Source of the DNA: Clostridium sp.
GTDB lineage: Bacteria; Bacillota; Clostridia; Clostridiales; Clostridiaceae
Reading direction: 5' to 3'
DNA: 11,885 bases
Assembly: GCA_012511315.1 (NCBI GenBank)
Contig: JAAZGI010000002.1
Span: forward strand, 1 to 11,885
A program made the translations under genes and the position numbers. The notes under the pieces were generated by a model. The model ran no database searches, was not told the DNA's origin, and saw only the letters and a list, made by a program, of their open reading frames with translations. Positions 6,311 through 11,885 of the stretch are shown here, one piece after another; the first letter of the stretch is position 1, and every line of letters starts with the position of its first letter.

Positions 6311-7563
6311 AAAGGCGCCAAAAACTCATCGATGACATCATGGATATTAATAACACCTAGCAACTTGTTATCATCATCGACGACTGGAATTTGAAGGAGC
6401 TCATATTTAATCGCTAAATCCACAGCCGTTTCTCCTCGATCTGTAGCGTTGACTTCTTCAACGTGGGTGTTCATGAAATCACGCAACATGGCTTCATCAG
6501 AATTTAGAATTAAATCACTCATTGAGATAAAACCAACGAGTGCACCATCTAGATCGGTGACAAAAATATAGTACATTTCATCGGAATCAAATTCATCCGA
6601 CAACTCCCGAATTATTTCTCGGGCATCCTTTACCGTAATGGAATCCACAAAATAAAGGAACTCTTTGGCCATAATCGATCCCGCTTCGTCATCTCCATAG
6701 GAAAGGATTTCTTGAACTTCTGTAGCGTCATCATAAACTAAATTAGAAAGCAATTGAGCTTTCGCTTCTTCATCCATTTCCTCTAGAATTTCAGCGATCT
6801 CATCATTTGGAAGCATATCAAGAATCTCGGCCGCCTTGCTTTCAGACATAGCTGAAAGGATAGCAGCTTGTACACCAGGCACTTCAATTTCTTCTAAGGT
6901 GTCAGCTGCCAACTCATCTGCCAAAGTTTCAAAGACTCTGTTTCGAGAGTGGGATTCCACCTCTTCTAAAACATCCGCCAAGTCCGCCGGGTGCAACGTG
7001 GATAGCTCCTGATAGGGTACGCCTAGTTTCAGGGTGTTTTTAAATTGATTGGTCTCGTCCAAACTTTCCACATCATCCCATAAGATCAATGAATCACTGG
7101 TTCTATGATGGGTAATCTGATCCCAAAGGCCCATTACCCCTCTCAAACCATGGCGACGAGCCCAACCATTTCTTGATTTATCAATGGCTAGAAGGCGCAA
7201 GCCATCATCCAATTGCGCTAATCGGACGTCAAACACCTTAAAGCTCCGTTTACCATTAATATCCAGCACTTCTTTATCCAAAATATCTTTTGAAATTAGA
7301 AAAGAGAAGCTTTGGGGAATAATGTCTCGAACGCCGCGAACTTCAATAGAGACTTTGCCATGAGAATCTTCATAAAACTCAATATCCTTAAATTCATAAT
7401 TATAGATATCGCCAGCCTTATCCACCTTGTAGCCAATGGCTTTCGGGTAACCCTGACCTCTGTTAATGTAAATGTCTTTTAAAATGCCCACCGTGTCATC
7501 GGTCTCATCCTGAATGGGACGATTCAAGATGGATGATAAATAAATTAAATTAAGACGTTCCAT
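6292..7563 (-). CDS. PRC-barrel / MgtE_N / CBS-pair protein without a channel domain
   Basis: A 423-residue soluble protein. Residues 1-80 resemble a PRC barrel (LSSILNRPI, VGILKDIYI) and about 84-170 look like a second one. Residues 190-300 match the MgtE N-terminal superhelix: HPADLADVLEEVE, LDMLPNDEIAEILEEMD, DDEAGSIMAKEF. Residues 300-415 hold a CBS pair. In MgtE channels this MgtE_N-CBS unit is the cytoplasmic magnesium sensor, but here the membrane pore that should follow is missing and the protein ends in APLWKRKN. PRC-MgtE_N-CBS proteins without pores are known as a family in Gram-positives, some near metal transporters; their role is unclear. Start choice: the ATG at 7563 has AGGAGG six bases upstream, whereas the frame stays open to a GTG at 7665 that lacks a good site. 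The gene is first in the run with queG, which overlaps its end by 19 bases. Confidence 0.88.
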   Translation of the reverse strand: MERLNLIYLSSILNRPIQDETDDTVGILKDIYINRGQGYPKAIGYKVDKAGDIYNYEFKDIEFYEDSHGKVSIEVRGVRDIIPQSFSFLISKDILDKEVLDINGKRSFKVFDVRLAQLDDGLRLLAIDKSRNGWARRHGLRGVMGLWDQITHHRTSDSLILWDDVESLDETNQFKNTLKLGVPYQELSTLHPADLADVLEEVESHSRNRVFETLADELAADTLEEIEVPGVQAAILSAMSESKAAEILDMLPNDEIAEILEEMDEEAKAQLLSNLVYDDATEVQEILSYGDDEAGSIMAKEFLYFVDSITVKDAREIIRELSDEFDSDEMYYIFVTDLDGALVGFISMSDLILNSDEAMLRDFMNTHVEEVNATDRGETAVDLAIKYELLQIPVVDDDNKLLGVINIHDVIDEFLAPLWKRKN

Positions 7564-7568
7564 CCTAT

Positions 7569-7575
7569 TCCTCCT
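7569..7575 (-). promoter_or_regulatory. Start-deciding ribosome binding site of the MgtE_N/CBS gene
   Basis: AGGAGGA on the minus strand (7575 to 7569), six bases (counting from AGGAGG) before the ATG at 7563. It selects this start over the in-frame GTG at 7665. The hexamer GGAGGA (7574-7569) has an exact complement, UCCUCC, 19 bases upstream on the same RNA (7599-7594). Confidence 0.8.
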
Positions 7576-7593
7576 CTGCTCTTTGTTTTTTTT

Positions 7594-7632
7594 GGAGGAC
7601 CATGAAGTGAGGCTCTCACTGTTCATTGGTCC
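7594..7632 (-). promoter_or_regulatory. Leader hairpin with overlapping anti-Shine-Dalgarno: translational switch candidate
   Basis: In the leader of the MgtE_N/CBS gene, 7597-7632 folds into a 15-bp stem: 6 bp GGACCA/TGGTCC, 4 bp TGAA/TTCA and 5 bp GTGAG/CTCAC, with one- and two-base bulges and a three-base loop. On the minus-strand RNA the final UCC of the 3' arm continues into a second UCC, making UCCUCC (7599-7594). That hexamer is the exact complement of the Shine-Dalgarno GGAGGA (7574-7569). The three shared bases mean that the long stem and the sequestering stem cannot both form fully. GTGAGAGC also occurs twice (7675-7668 and 7619-7612), giving a competing partner for the CUCAC strand. 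The ligand, if any, is unknown, and the sequence matches no riboswitch class I recognise. Confidence 0.5.
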
Positions 7633-7809
7633 ATTTTTATAGTTGTCATCAGGCCCACTGTCCACGAGCTCTCACATCCTTTCATATACACTCTCTCTTA
7701 ATTATATATCGATATTCCATCTCTTAGGAATAAACTCTAGATATCCCTCTCCAACCCTTAGCAGTCTGTTTTTTCTTTTATTTATTTTTATCATATTGTT
7801 ATGTTTTAT

Positions 7810-9009
7810 TTAGAATTTCTGTATTCCTTCTTTTGACGCGTTTTGCTCTTTAATCCCATAAAATACCGCTATAGCACCCACTACGACTAAAACCAACCCA
7901 GCAAGCAGCATGTTGAAAACGCCAGTTTGGTCCGTTAATATTCCACCTACTGTGTTTCCAAAAACGCCACCTAGTGTTATGGCTGTAGTCACCATGGCCT
8001 GCCCCTTGACTTGATCCTGTCGTTTCATTCGCTCACTGCTGTAGTATACCAAAGCTGGCATAAAAGGTGCAAAAGATAATGCGTGAAGCAGTTGCGTTCC
8101 GTAGATGTGGAATACATTGCCAGCGAATACATAGGCTAGTCCTTTTAGAACAAAAAATATAGTGGCAAGGCGCATAATGTTGACTGTGTTTATTCGTTTT
8201 TGAAACCTTGTAAATAAAATCATAGCGGGAAGTTCTAGCACTGCGGCCAAGGCAAGGGTAAAGCCTAAATCTTTTTCTGCTCCACCGACATGTTGAATCA
8301 TTTGAATTAAATAAGTATTGGTCATATTGTGAAAGCTAAACACCAGGACGACTCCTATTAAAATCAGAAAAAAACCTGGATACCTTTTTACGAAGCCAGT
8401 GGCTGATATTTTTTGATTAAAAGTCTCATTCTTGTCATCCATTAGGGGGATATGAATAGGAGTTGGAACAGCAACCATAACCAGCAAAAGAATGCCGGCT
8501 AACACAAACGCTACCATAGGAATGCTGCCTGCCCCAAACCACTCCACATAGTAGCCCATGAAAAAGGAAATTAAGGCAAAGCCCAAAGACCCCATAGCCC
8601 TTGCGATTCCATAATTACAATGATAGCCTACTGCATTAAAATACATGCCAACCGCATTAATCAAGGGCATCATAATGGATGTCACAGCAATTAAAAGTCC
8701 ATAAATATAGGGGACAGCTGCTCCAGATAATGTAACGCTTAAAAAACTGGCTGCCATTGCTATGGCTGCCAACAGAATGATTAAATGGCTTAGGGTGACT
8801 CGCTCCGAGCGATCCGCAAAATCTGCAATTAGTGGCTGAAGGATTGCCCCAGCTATATTAGCCAGGGCAATGATCAAACCGATGGATGTGGCAGAAAATC
8901 CTTCTTGCAACAAAAAGACGGCACCAAAGCCAATCACTGCACAAAAAAACATCCAAAAAAGAGCCTGCATGAGAGAATAGATTAAGGTCCGATTACTACT
9001 CCCCTGCAT
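7810..9009 (-). CDS. Major facilitator superfamily permease (MFS_1_like type)
   Basis: A 399-residue membrane protein with about twelve hydrophobic segments split by a central charged loop (about residues 188-208). The N-terminus and first loop, LLQEGFSATSIGLIIALANIAGAILQPLIADFADRS (loop motif around residues 33-68), and NYGIARAMGSLGFALISF resemble the LacY/3-phenylpropionate-permease-like MFS branch. Substrate is not readable. The ATG at 9009 shares its A with the TAA stop of the lipid-kinase gene, so the two are translated together; only a weak AAAGG lies upstream. The arrangement recalls Bacillus subtilis bmrU-bmr, where a lipid-kinase homologue precedes an MFS efflux pump, but this permease belongs to a different branch. 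No terminator follows the stop, and read-through into the next leader is possible. Confidence 0.85.
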   Translation of the reverse strand: MQGSSNRTLIYSLMQALFWMFFCAVIGFGAVFLLQEGFSATSIGLIIALANIAGAILQPLIADFADRSERVTLSHLIILLAAIAMAASFLSVTLSGAAVPYIYGLLIAVTSIMMPLINAVGMYFNAVGYHCNYGIARAMGSLGFALISFFMGYYVEWFGAGSIPMVAFVLAGILLLVMVAVPTPIHIPLMDDKNETFNQKISATGFVKRYPGFFLILIGVVLVFSFHNMTNTYLIQMIQHVGGAEKDLGFTLALAAVLELPAMILFTRFQKRINTVNIMRLATIFFVLKGLAYVFAGNVFHIYGTQLLHALSFAPFMPALVYYSSERMKRQDQVKGQAMVTTAITLGGVFGNTVGGILTDQTGVFNMLLAGLVLVVVGAIAVFYGIKEQNASKEGIQKF

Positions 9010-9902
9010 TATAGATGGCCTTTAACGCCTAACACCGTTAGGCCCCCTTTTATGCATTGAATACGAACAGGTAATTCAGGTCCTTTTTCACCATCAACGT
9101 CACTGGGAATCCGCTCTTCAGCTTCAATGGTAACATCATCTGTTTGAAAATATAAAATAGATGGTTCATTCAGGGCCTGTTCATCGCCCCGCAATAATCG
9201 AACCAAAGTTGGTCCTAAATTGGTTAGATGGCCAGCCTTAATGAGCATGACATCCAAAAGCCCATCATTCCCTCGAGAGCGAAGTGCCAAGCGCATTCCA
9301 CCCACACTGATACCATTAAAGACAGTGGTTAGCAGCATGTCGCCTTCAAACTCTTTTTCCTTTGATGTAACTTTAACTCGAACTGGTTTTAAATCGCGAA
9401 TCATTTCAATCGACTTTATAAAATAAGCCAATTTACCGATGTTTAACTTCATATCACTATCCGTTTTTTGAGAAATATCTGTGAAATGGCCGCAAGAAAA
9501 GACATTTAAAAAATAGCGATCATTGACTTTACCTAGGTCCATTTTTCTAGGTGGCAAAGTTAATATCTGATGCAATGATTCCTCAACATTTGGACTCATC
9601 CCAATATAATTTGCATAATCATTGGCTGTACCCATGGGTAAAAAAGCCACTGGTGCATCATTCTCACAGCTAATCAGTTCATTGACGATAGAATCGCAAG
9701 TTCCATCCCCTCCAGCGATTAAAAAGTGGTCATAGGTTCCCTTTGGCTCAGGACAAAATTTCATTTGTTCACTGTTTTCATCTAGGCGCAAGACATCCAC
9801 CTGATATCCATGTTTTTGGTACATTCGAAAGACAGTGTCCAGCTGCCTTCTCATTTGCCCATCTCCAGAGTTAGGGTTATATATAAACTTTACTCGCTTC
9901 AT
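9009..9902 (-). CDS. Diacylglycerol/lipid kinase family protein (YegS/DgkB/BmrU type)
   Basis: A 297-residue soluble kinase of the diacylglycerol-kinase catalytic family. Motifs: YNPNSGDG (8-15), the nucleotide-binding GGDGT (64-68), PMGTANDYA (89-97), the DG-LDV block (NDGLLDVML), and a late DVDGEKGPE motif near the C-terminus. Such enzymes phosphorylate diacylglycerol, other lipids or undecaprenol-like compounds. In Gram-positives DgkB recycles diacylglycerol into phosphatidic acid, but BmrU/YegS paralogues have less certain substrates, so no gene symbol is given. The ATG at 9902 has GAGGTGAT upstream. Its stop overlaps the MFS start by one base. No convincing promoter is visible: a lone TACAAT at 9966-9961 lacks a -35 box. 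The earlier sdaA operon ends at a terminator, so this gene should start its own transcript. Confidence 0.9.
   Translation of the reverse strand: MKRVKFIYNPNSGDGQMRRQLDTVFRMYQKHGYQVDVLRLDENSEQMKFCPEPKGTYDHFLIAGGDGTCDSIVNELISCENDAPVAFLPMGTANDYANYIGMSPNVEESLHQILTLPPRKMDLGKVNDRYFLNVFSCGHFTDISQKTDSDMKLNIGKLAYFIKSIEMIRDLKPVRVKVTSKEKEFEGDMLLTTVFNGISVGGMRLALRSRGNDGLLDVMLIKAGHLTNLGPTLVRLLRGDEQALNEPSILYFQTDDVTIEAEERIPSDVDGEKGPELPVRIQCIKGGLTVLGVKGHL
9027..9043 (-). promoter_or_regulatory. 7-bp GC-rich hairpin at the lipid-kinase/MFS junction
   Basis: GCCTAAC and GTTAGGC form a perfect 7-bp stem with a three-base loop inside the last codons of the lipid-kinase gene, 17 bases before the MFS start codon. 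No U-tract follows, so it is not a terminator. It may tune ribosome re-initiation between the overlapping genes or transcript stability. Confidence 0.4.
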
Positions 9903-10138
9903 CAGATCACCTCAAAATAAGTTGTTGAGCCCATATCGGCTATTGTTTTATCCTACATTCATTGTACACGGAAATCACTAAAGTAAGTTTTTTAATAAAG
10001 AAAAGTCTAGTTTTCACACTAAAAATTTTGTGTTCTAAAGCTCATCAATTGACCATGCAACGATATCGCTACTCTTTTAAGCTAATTTCACTTCTAATCC
10101 TAATCGACTCTAACTCTGACTTTAAATGCTGACACACT

Positions 10139-10206
10139 CTTACTATTAATCTAGCCTTACTATTAATCTAGCCTTACTATTAATCTAGCCTCACTATTAA
10201 TCTAGC
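10139..10206. repeat. Four-copy 17-bp tandem direct repeat
   Basis: The unit CTTACTATTAATCTAGC occurs four times head to tail, starting at 10139, 10156, 10173 and 10190. The first three copies are identical and the fourth has one T-to-C change. A partial copy, CCTTACTA, follows at 10229-10236. The unit length is not a multiple of three and no reading frame runs through it. The near-perfect identity suggests recent slippage expansion, so copy number may vary between strains. It lies downstream of the sdaA terminator. Confidence 0.9.
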
Positions 10207-10245
10207 TCACTCCCATCTGCCTCGAAAACCTTACTAGGATTTGGC

Positions 10246-10274
10246 AAAAAGATGAGCTAAAAAAGCTCATCTTT
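10246..10274 (-). terminator. Rho-independent terminator of the sdaAB-sdaAA operon
   Basis: An 11-bp perfect stem, AAAGATGAGCT (10248-10258) with AGCTCATCTTT (10264-10274), closes a five-base loop. On the minus strand the GC-containing core GATGAGCT/AGCTCATC is followed by five U residues (10250-10246). It begins 55 bases after the sdaAA stop. The stem is symmetrical and could also work for the opposite strand, but no plus-strand gene reads into it. Confidence 0.88.
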
Positions 10275-10328
10275 AAAAGTTTTTTTAAAAGCATTCCCTA
10301 CGATTCACCAAAAGCTTGTCTAGCGGGC

Positions 10329-11252
10329 TTACTCTTCGCGAGGTTGTTTATGATCCTTATGAACTTCGGTAATTTCAACATCACCAAATACTTTCTCTTT
10401 TAATCGCTGGCCTGTTGGTGTACCAGCAATTCCGCCAATACCTGTCTCCCGGAGCTCTTCTTTCATGGAACGACCAACATCATACATGGCAATCACCGCT
10501 TCATCAAAGGGGATTTTTGATTTAACACCAGCCATAACCATATCAGCGATGGTCAGTGCATTCACAGCTCCTTGAGCATTTCGATAAAGACATGGAATCT
10601 CAACTAGGCCTGCCACAGGGTCGCAAACGATTCCTAGCATGTTCATTAGAACAATAGCTCCTGCATCTAAGCTCATTTGTGGCGTTCCACCCATGAGGTA
10701 AACCGCTGCCCCAGCAGCCATGGCTGCCGCTGAACCAGTTTCAGCTTGACAACCCCCCTCTGCTCCAGAAATCGTCGCGTTTTGTCCAATGATAATGCCC
10801 ATGGATCCAGCCACGCTTAAAGCTTCTACTAACTTTTCATCCGGGGTTTGCCGTTGGTCAGTGAAAGTTTTAAGAACAGCTGGTATTATGCCACAAGCTC
10901 CAGCTGTTGGCGCTGCAACAATCCGTCCCATGGCAGCATTAACCTCCGAGGAACTCATAGCATAAGCCATGGCATTGGTCATGACATCACCACTAATGGA
11001 TTGTCCAGTTTTCGAGTAGGCTGAAATCTTAGTGGAGTCCCCGCCAATTAAGCCGGACAAAGAAAATACCAAGCGACGTTTCCCCTCGGTGGCAGCAACT
11101 TTCATCACTTTAATGGCATCGCGAAGGTCTTTTAGAACTTCCTCACGACTAACACCGGATTCCTCCATCTCATGGCGAATGGCTACTTCTCCTAAATGGC
11201 AGCCTTCTCGTTCACAAATCTCTAGTAATTCATGGGCATATTGTGGAAACAT
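10329..11252 (-). CDS. sdaAA: L-serine dehydratase, iron-sulfur-dependent, alpha subunit
   Basis: A 307-residue catalytic subunit that, with the beta subunit, deaminates L-serine to pyruvate and ammonia using a [4Fe-4S] cluster, without pyridoxal phosphate. Cluster cysteines are Cys168 (AEGGCQAE), Cys210 (GIVCDP) and Cys221 (EIPCLYRN). Their spacings of 42 and 11 residues equal those of the Legionella enzyme (343/385/396). SGLIGGDSTK (66-75) and PTAGACGIIP (115-124) are further family blocks. The tail KDHKQPREE has no cysteine, unlike the single-chain enzymes whose C-terminal cysteine binds the resting cluster. The ATG at 11252 directly follows the sdaAB TAG, and its AGGAGGTGG ribosome site lies within the last codons of sdaAB, so the two are co-translated. 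A terminator follows. The cluster is oxygen-sensitive in known members. Confidence 0.96.
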   Translation of the reverse strand: MFPQYAHELLEICEREGCHLGEVAIRHEMEESGVSREEVLKDLRDAIKVMKVAATEGKRRLVFSLSGLIGGDSTKISAYSKTGQSISGDVMTNAMAYAMSSSEVNAAMGRIVAAPTAGACGIIPAVLKTFTDQRQTPDEKLVEALSVAGSMGIIIGQNATISGAEGGCQAETGSAAAMAAGAAVYLMGGTPQMSLDAGAIVLMNMLGIVCDPVAGLVEIPCLYRNAQGAVNALTIADMVMAGVKSKIPFDEAVIAMYDVGRSMKEELRETGIGGIAGTPTGQRLKEKVFGDVEITEVHKDHKQPREE

Positions 11253-11885
11253 CTACTCCACCTCCTGCAAGTTTAAATAGCTCACCATATCGATACCGGG
11301 CATGACTTTCACAGCATCGATGACATCTTGTGTAACGGGCTCATCGGTTTCAAACACCATGGTAGCGCCTCGTCCCCTTGACGAGCGAAACACTTTCATA
11401 AAGGCAATGTTAATTTGACCTTCCGATAAAGCATTGGTCACTTTAGCAATCACCCCTCGAATATCCGTGTGTCCTACGATTAAGGTGGGGTAATCACCGG
11501 TAAAGTTTACCTGATCGCGATTAATCGCAGAAATCTGTATATTGCCACCACCAATGGAGGAGCCTGTCAAAGATACCATAGCTCCTTTATCATCAGTGAC
11601 CACAATGCGAACGGTGTTGGGATGAACATCACCCAAATCAATGGGTATGAAGTCATATTCAATGCCCCGATCCGTTGCGATTTCCAAGGCATTTTTTATA
11701 TCTTCCGACCAGGTAGCAAATCCCATTAGTCCAGCTAGCAGGGCTCGATCTGTACCATGACCCTTATAGGTCATAGCAAAGGAGCCGTGAAGTTGGAATT
11801 CTACTTTTTTTATTTCAGTCACAGATAAGGCTCGGGCAACCCGGCCTAATTTAACAGCTCCCGCGGTATGGGAACTAGAGGGACC
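11253..11885 (-). CDS. sdaAB: L-serine dehydratase, iron-sulfur-dependent, beta subunit (5' end cut by window)
   Basis: The frame is open to the window edge and begins inside the conserved GPSSSHTAGAVKLGRVARAL block (first 20 visible residues), so the gene is partial. 210 residues are visible, and the family is about 220, so only some ten N-terminal residues are missing. The GTG at 11822 is an internal valine codon, not the start. HGTDRALLAG and HPNTVRIVV are family blocks. The C-terminal region, from TGDYPTLIVGHTDIRG onward (about residues 130-207), is an ACT domain, probably involved in serine binding or regulation. The stop TAG directly abuts the sdaAA ATG. Its promoter and start codon lie beyond the window. 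Confidence 0.95.
   Translation of the reverse strand, partial: GPSSSHTAGAVKLGRVARALSVTEIKKVEFQLHGSFAMTYKGHGTDRALLAGLMGFATWSEDIKNALEIATDRGIEYDFIPIDLGDVHPNTVRIVVTDDKGAMVSLTGSSIGGGNIQISAINRDQVNFTGDYPTLIVGHTDIRGVIAKVTNALSEGQINIAFMKVFRSSRGRGATMVFETDEPVTQDVIDAVKVMPGIDMVSYLNLQEVE

Larger units (their letters stand above)
9903..10328. other. 426-bp gene-free spacer between the sdaA operon and the lipid-kinase gene
   Basis: This holds the sdaA terminator (10246-10274) and a 17-bp tandem repeat (10139-10206). A degenerate stretch beside the repeat (about 10090-10125) is rich in TAATC/TAACTC-like words, and AT-rich DNA leads up to the lipid-kinase ribosome site. I find no credible coding frame, tRNA or riboswitch and no promoter with two good boxes. 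Confidence 0.6.

Noticed and set aside
7646..7652. CUGAUGA on the minus strand as a hammerhead ribozyme core or fluoride-riboswitch end
   Set aside because: No stem II followed by GAAA is present, and the other conserved segments of the fluoride aptamer are missing.
7564..7665. N-terminal extension of 34 codons on the MgtE_N/CBS protein from a GTG at 7665
   Set aside because: No good ribosome site precedes the GTG, the added residues are polar and unlike the PRC fold, and the ATG at 7563 has AGGAGG at ideal spacing. The extension also runs through the leader hairpin.
7607..7680. M-box magnesium riboswitch in the MgtE_N/CBS leader
   Set aside because: A GTGAGGCTC string that recalls the M-box start is on the plus strand, as part of the hairpin arm. 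The conserved M-box blocks are not present on the transcribed strand.
9961..9989. Promoter for the lipid-kinase gene at TACAAT
   Set aside because: No hexamer at 16-18 bases upstream resembles TTGACA, so it is only an isolated -10-like word.
10139..10206. CRISPR array
   Set aside because: The 17-bp units abut directly with no unique spacers and are too short for CRISPR repeats.

Overview
The window comes from a chromosome of a low-GC Gram-positive bacterium (Bacillota). I lean towards an anaerobic, amino-acid-using clostridial type, but this is inference. The support is the AT-rich intergenic DNA, strong AGGAGG-type ribosome binding sites, near-consensus sigma-A promoter spacing, a two-subunit iron-sulfur L-serine dehydratase (the form usual in Bacillota rather than the fused enterobacterial form), and a single-chain Ddl with short polar operons. 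All eleven genes lie on the minus strand, so transcription runs from high to low coordinates. I see no plus-strand gene, tRNA, rRNA, insertion sequence, CRISPR array or phage gene.

Layout in transcription order. (1) 11885-10329: sdaAB (5' end cut by the window edge) and sdaAA, which together convert L-serine to pyruvate and ammonia. A rho-independent terminator at 10274-10246 closes the operon. (2) 10328-9903: a gene-free spacer with the terminator and a four-copy 17-bp tandem repeat. (3) 9902-7810: a YegS/BmrU-type lipid kinase overlapping by one base with an MFS permease. (4) 7563-2865: a channel-less MgtE_N/CBS protein, then queG, plsC, nth and ddl, tightly packed with two overlaps and two short gaps. 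This is a housekeeping run covering tRNA modification, phospholipid synthesis, DNA repair and cell-wall precursor synthesis. (5) 2864-2346: a gene-free regulatory region with paired hairpins, a good promoter with an overlapping palindrome, and a leader hairpin. (6) 2345-95: a DUF819 membrane protein and an M19 dipeptidase, probably one unit for taking up and cleaving a small peptide or related amino-acid compound. Bases 1-94, after the dipeptidase stop, hold nothing I can name.

Most of the window is ordinary core metabolism, and I do not see a new multi-gene system. The most interesting signals are in the non-coding DNA. The leader of the MgtE_N/CBS gene has a 15-bp hairpin whose 3' arm overlaps an exact anti-Shine-Dalgarno sequence, so the two foldings exclude each other, as in a translational switch. 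The DUF819 promoter has a 21-bp palindrome over its -35 region. The spacer between ddl and the DUF819 gene has two adjacent hairpins that share a repeated pairing strand.
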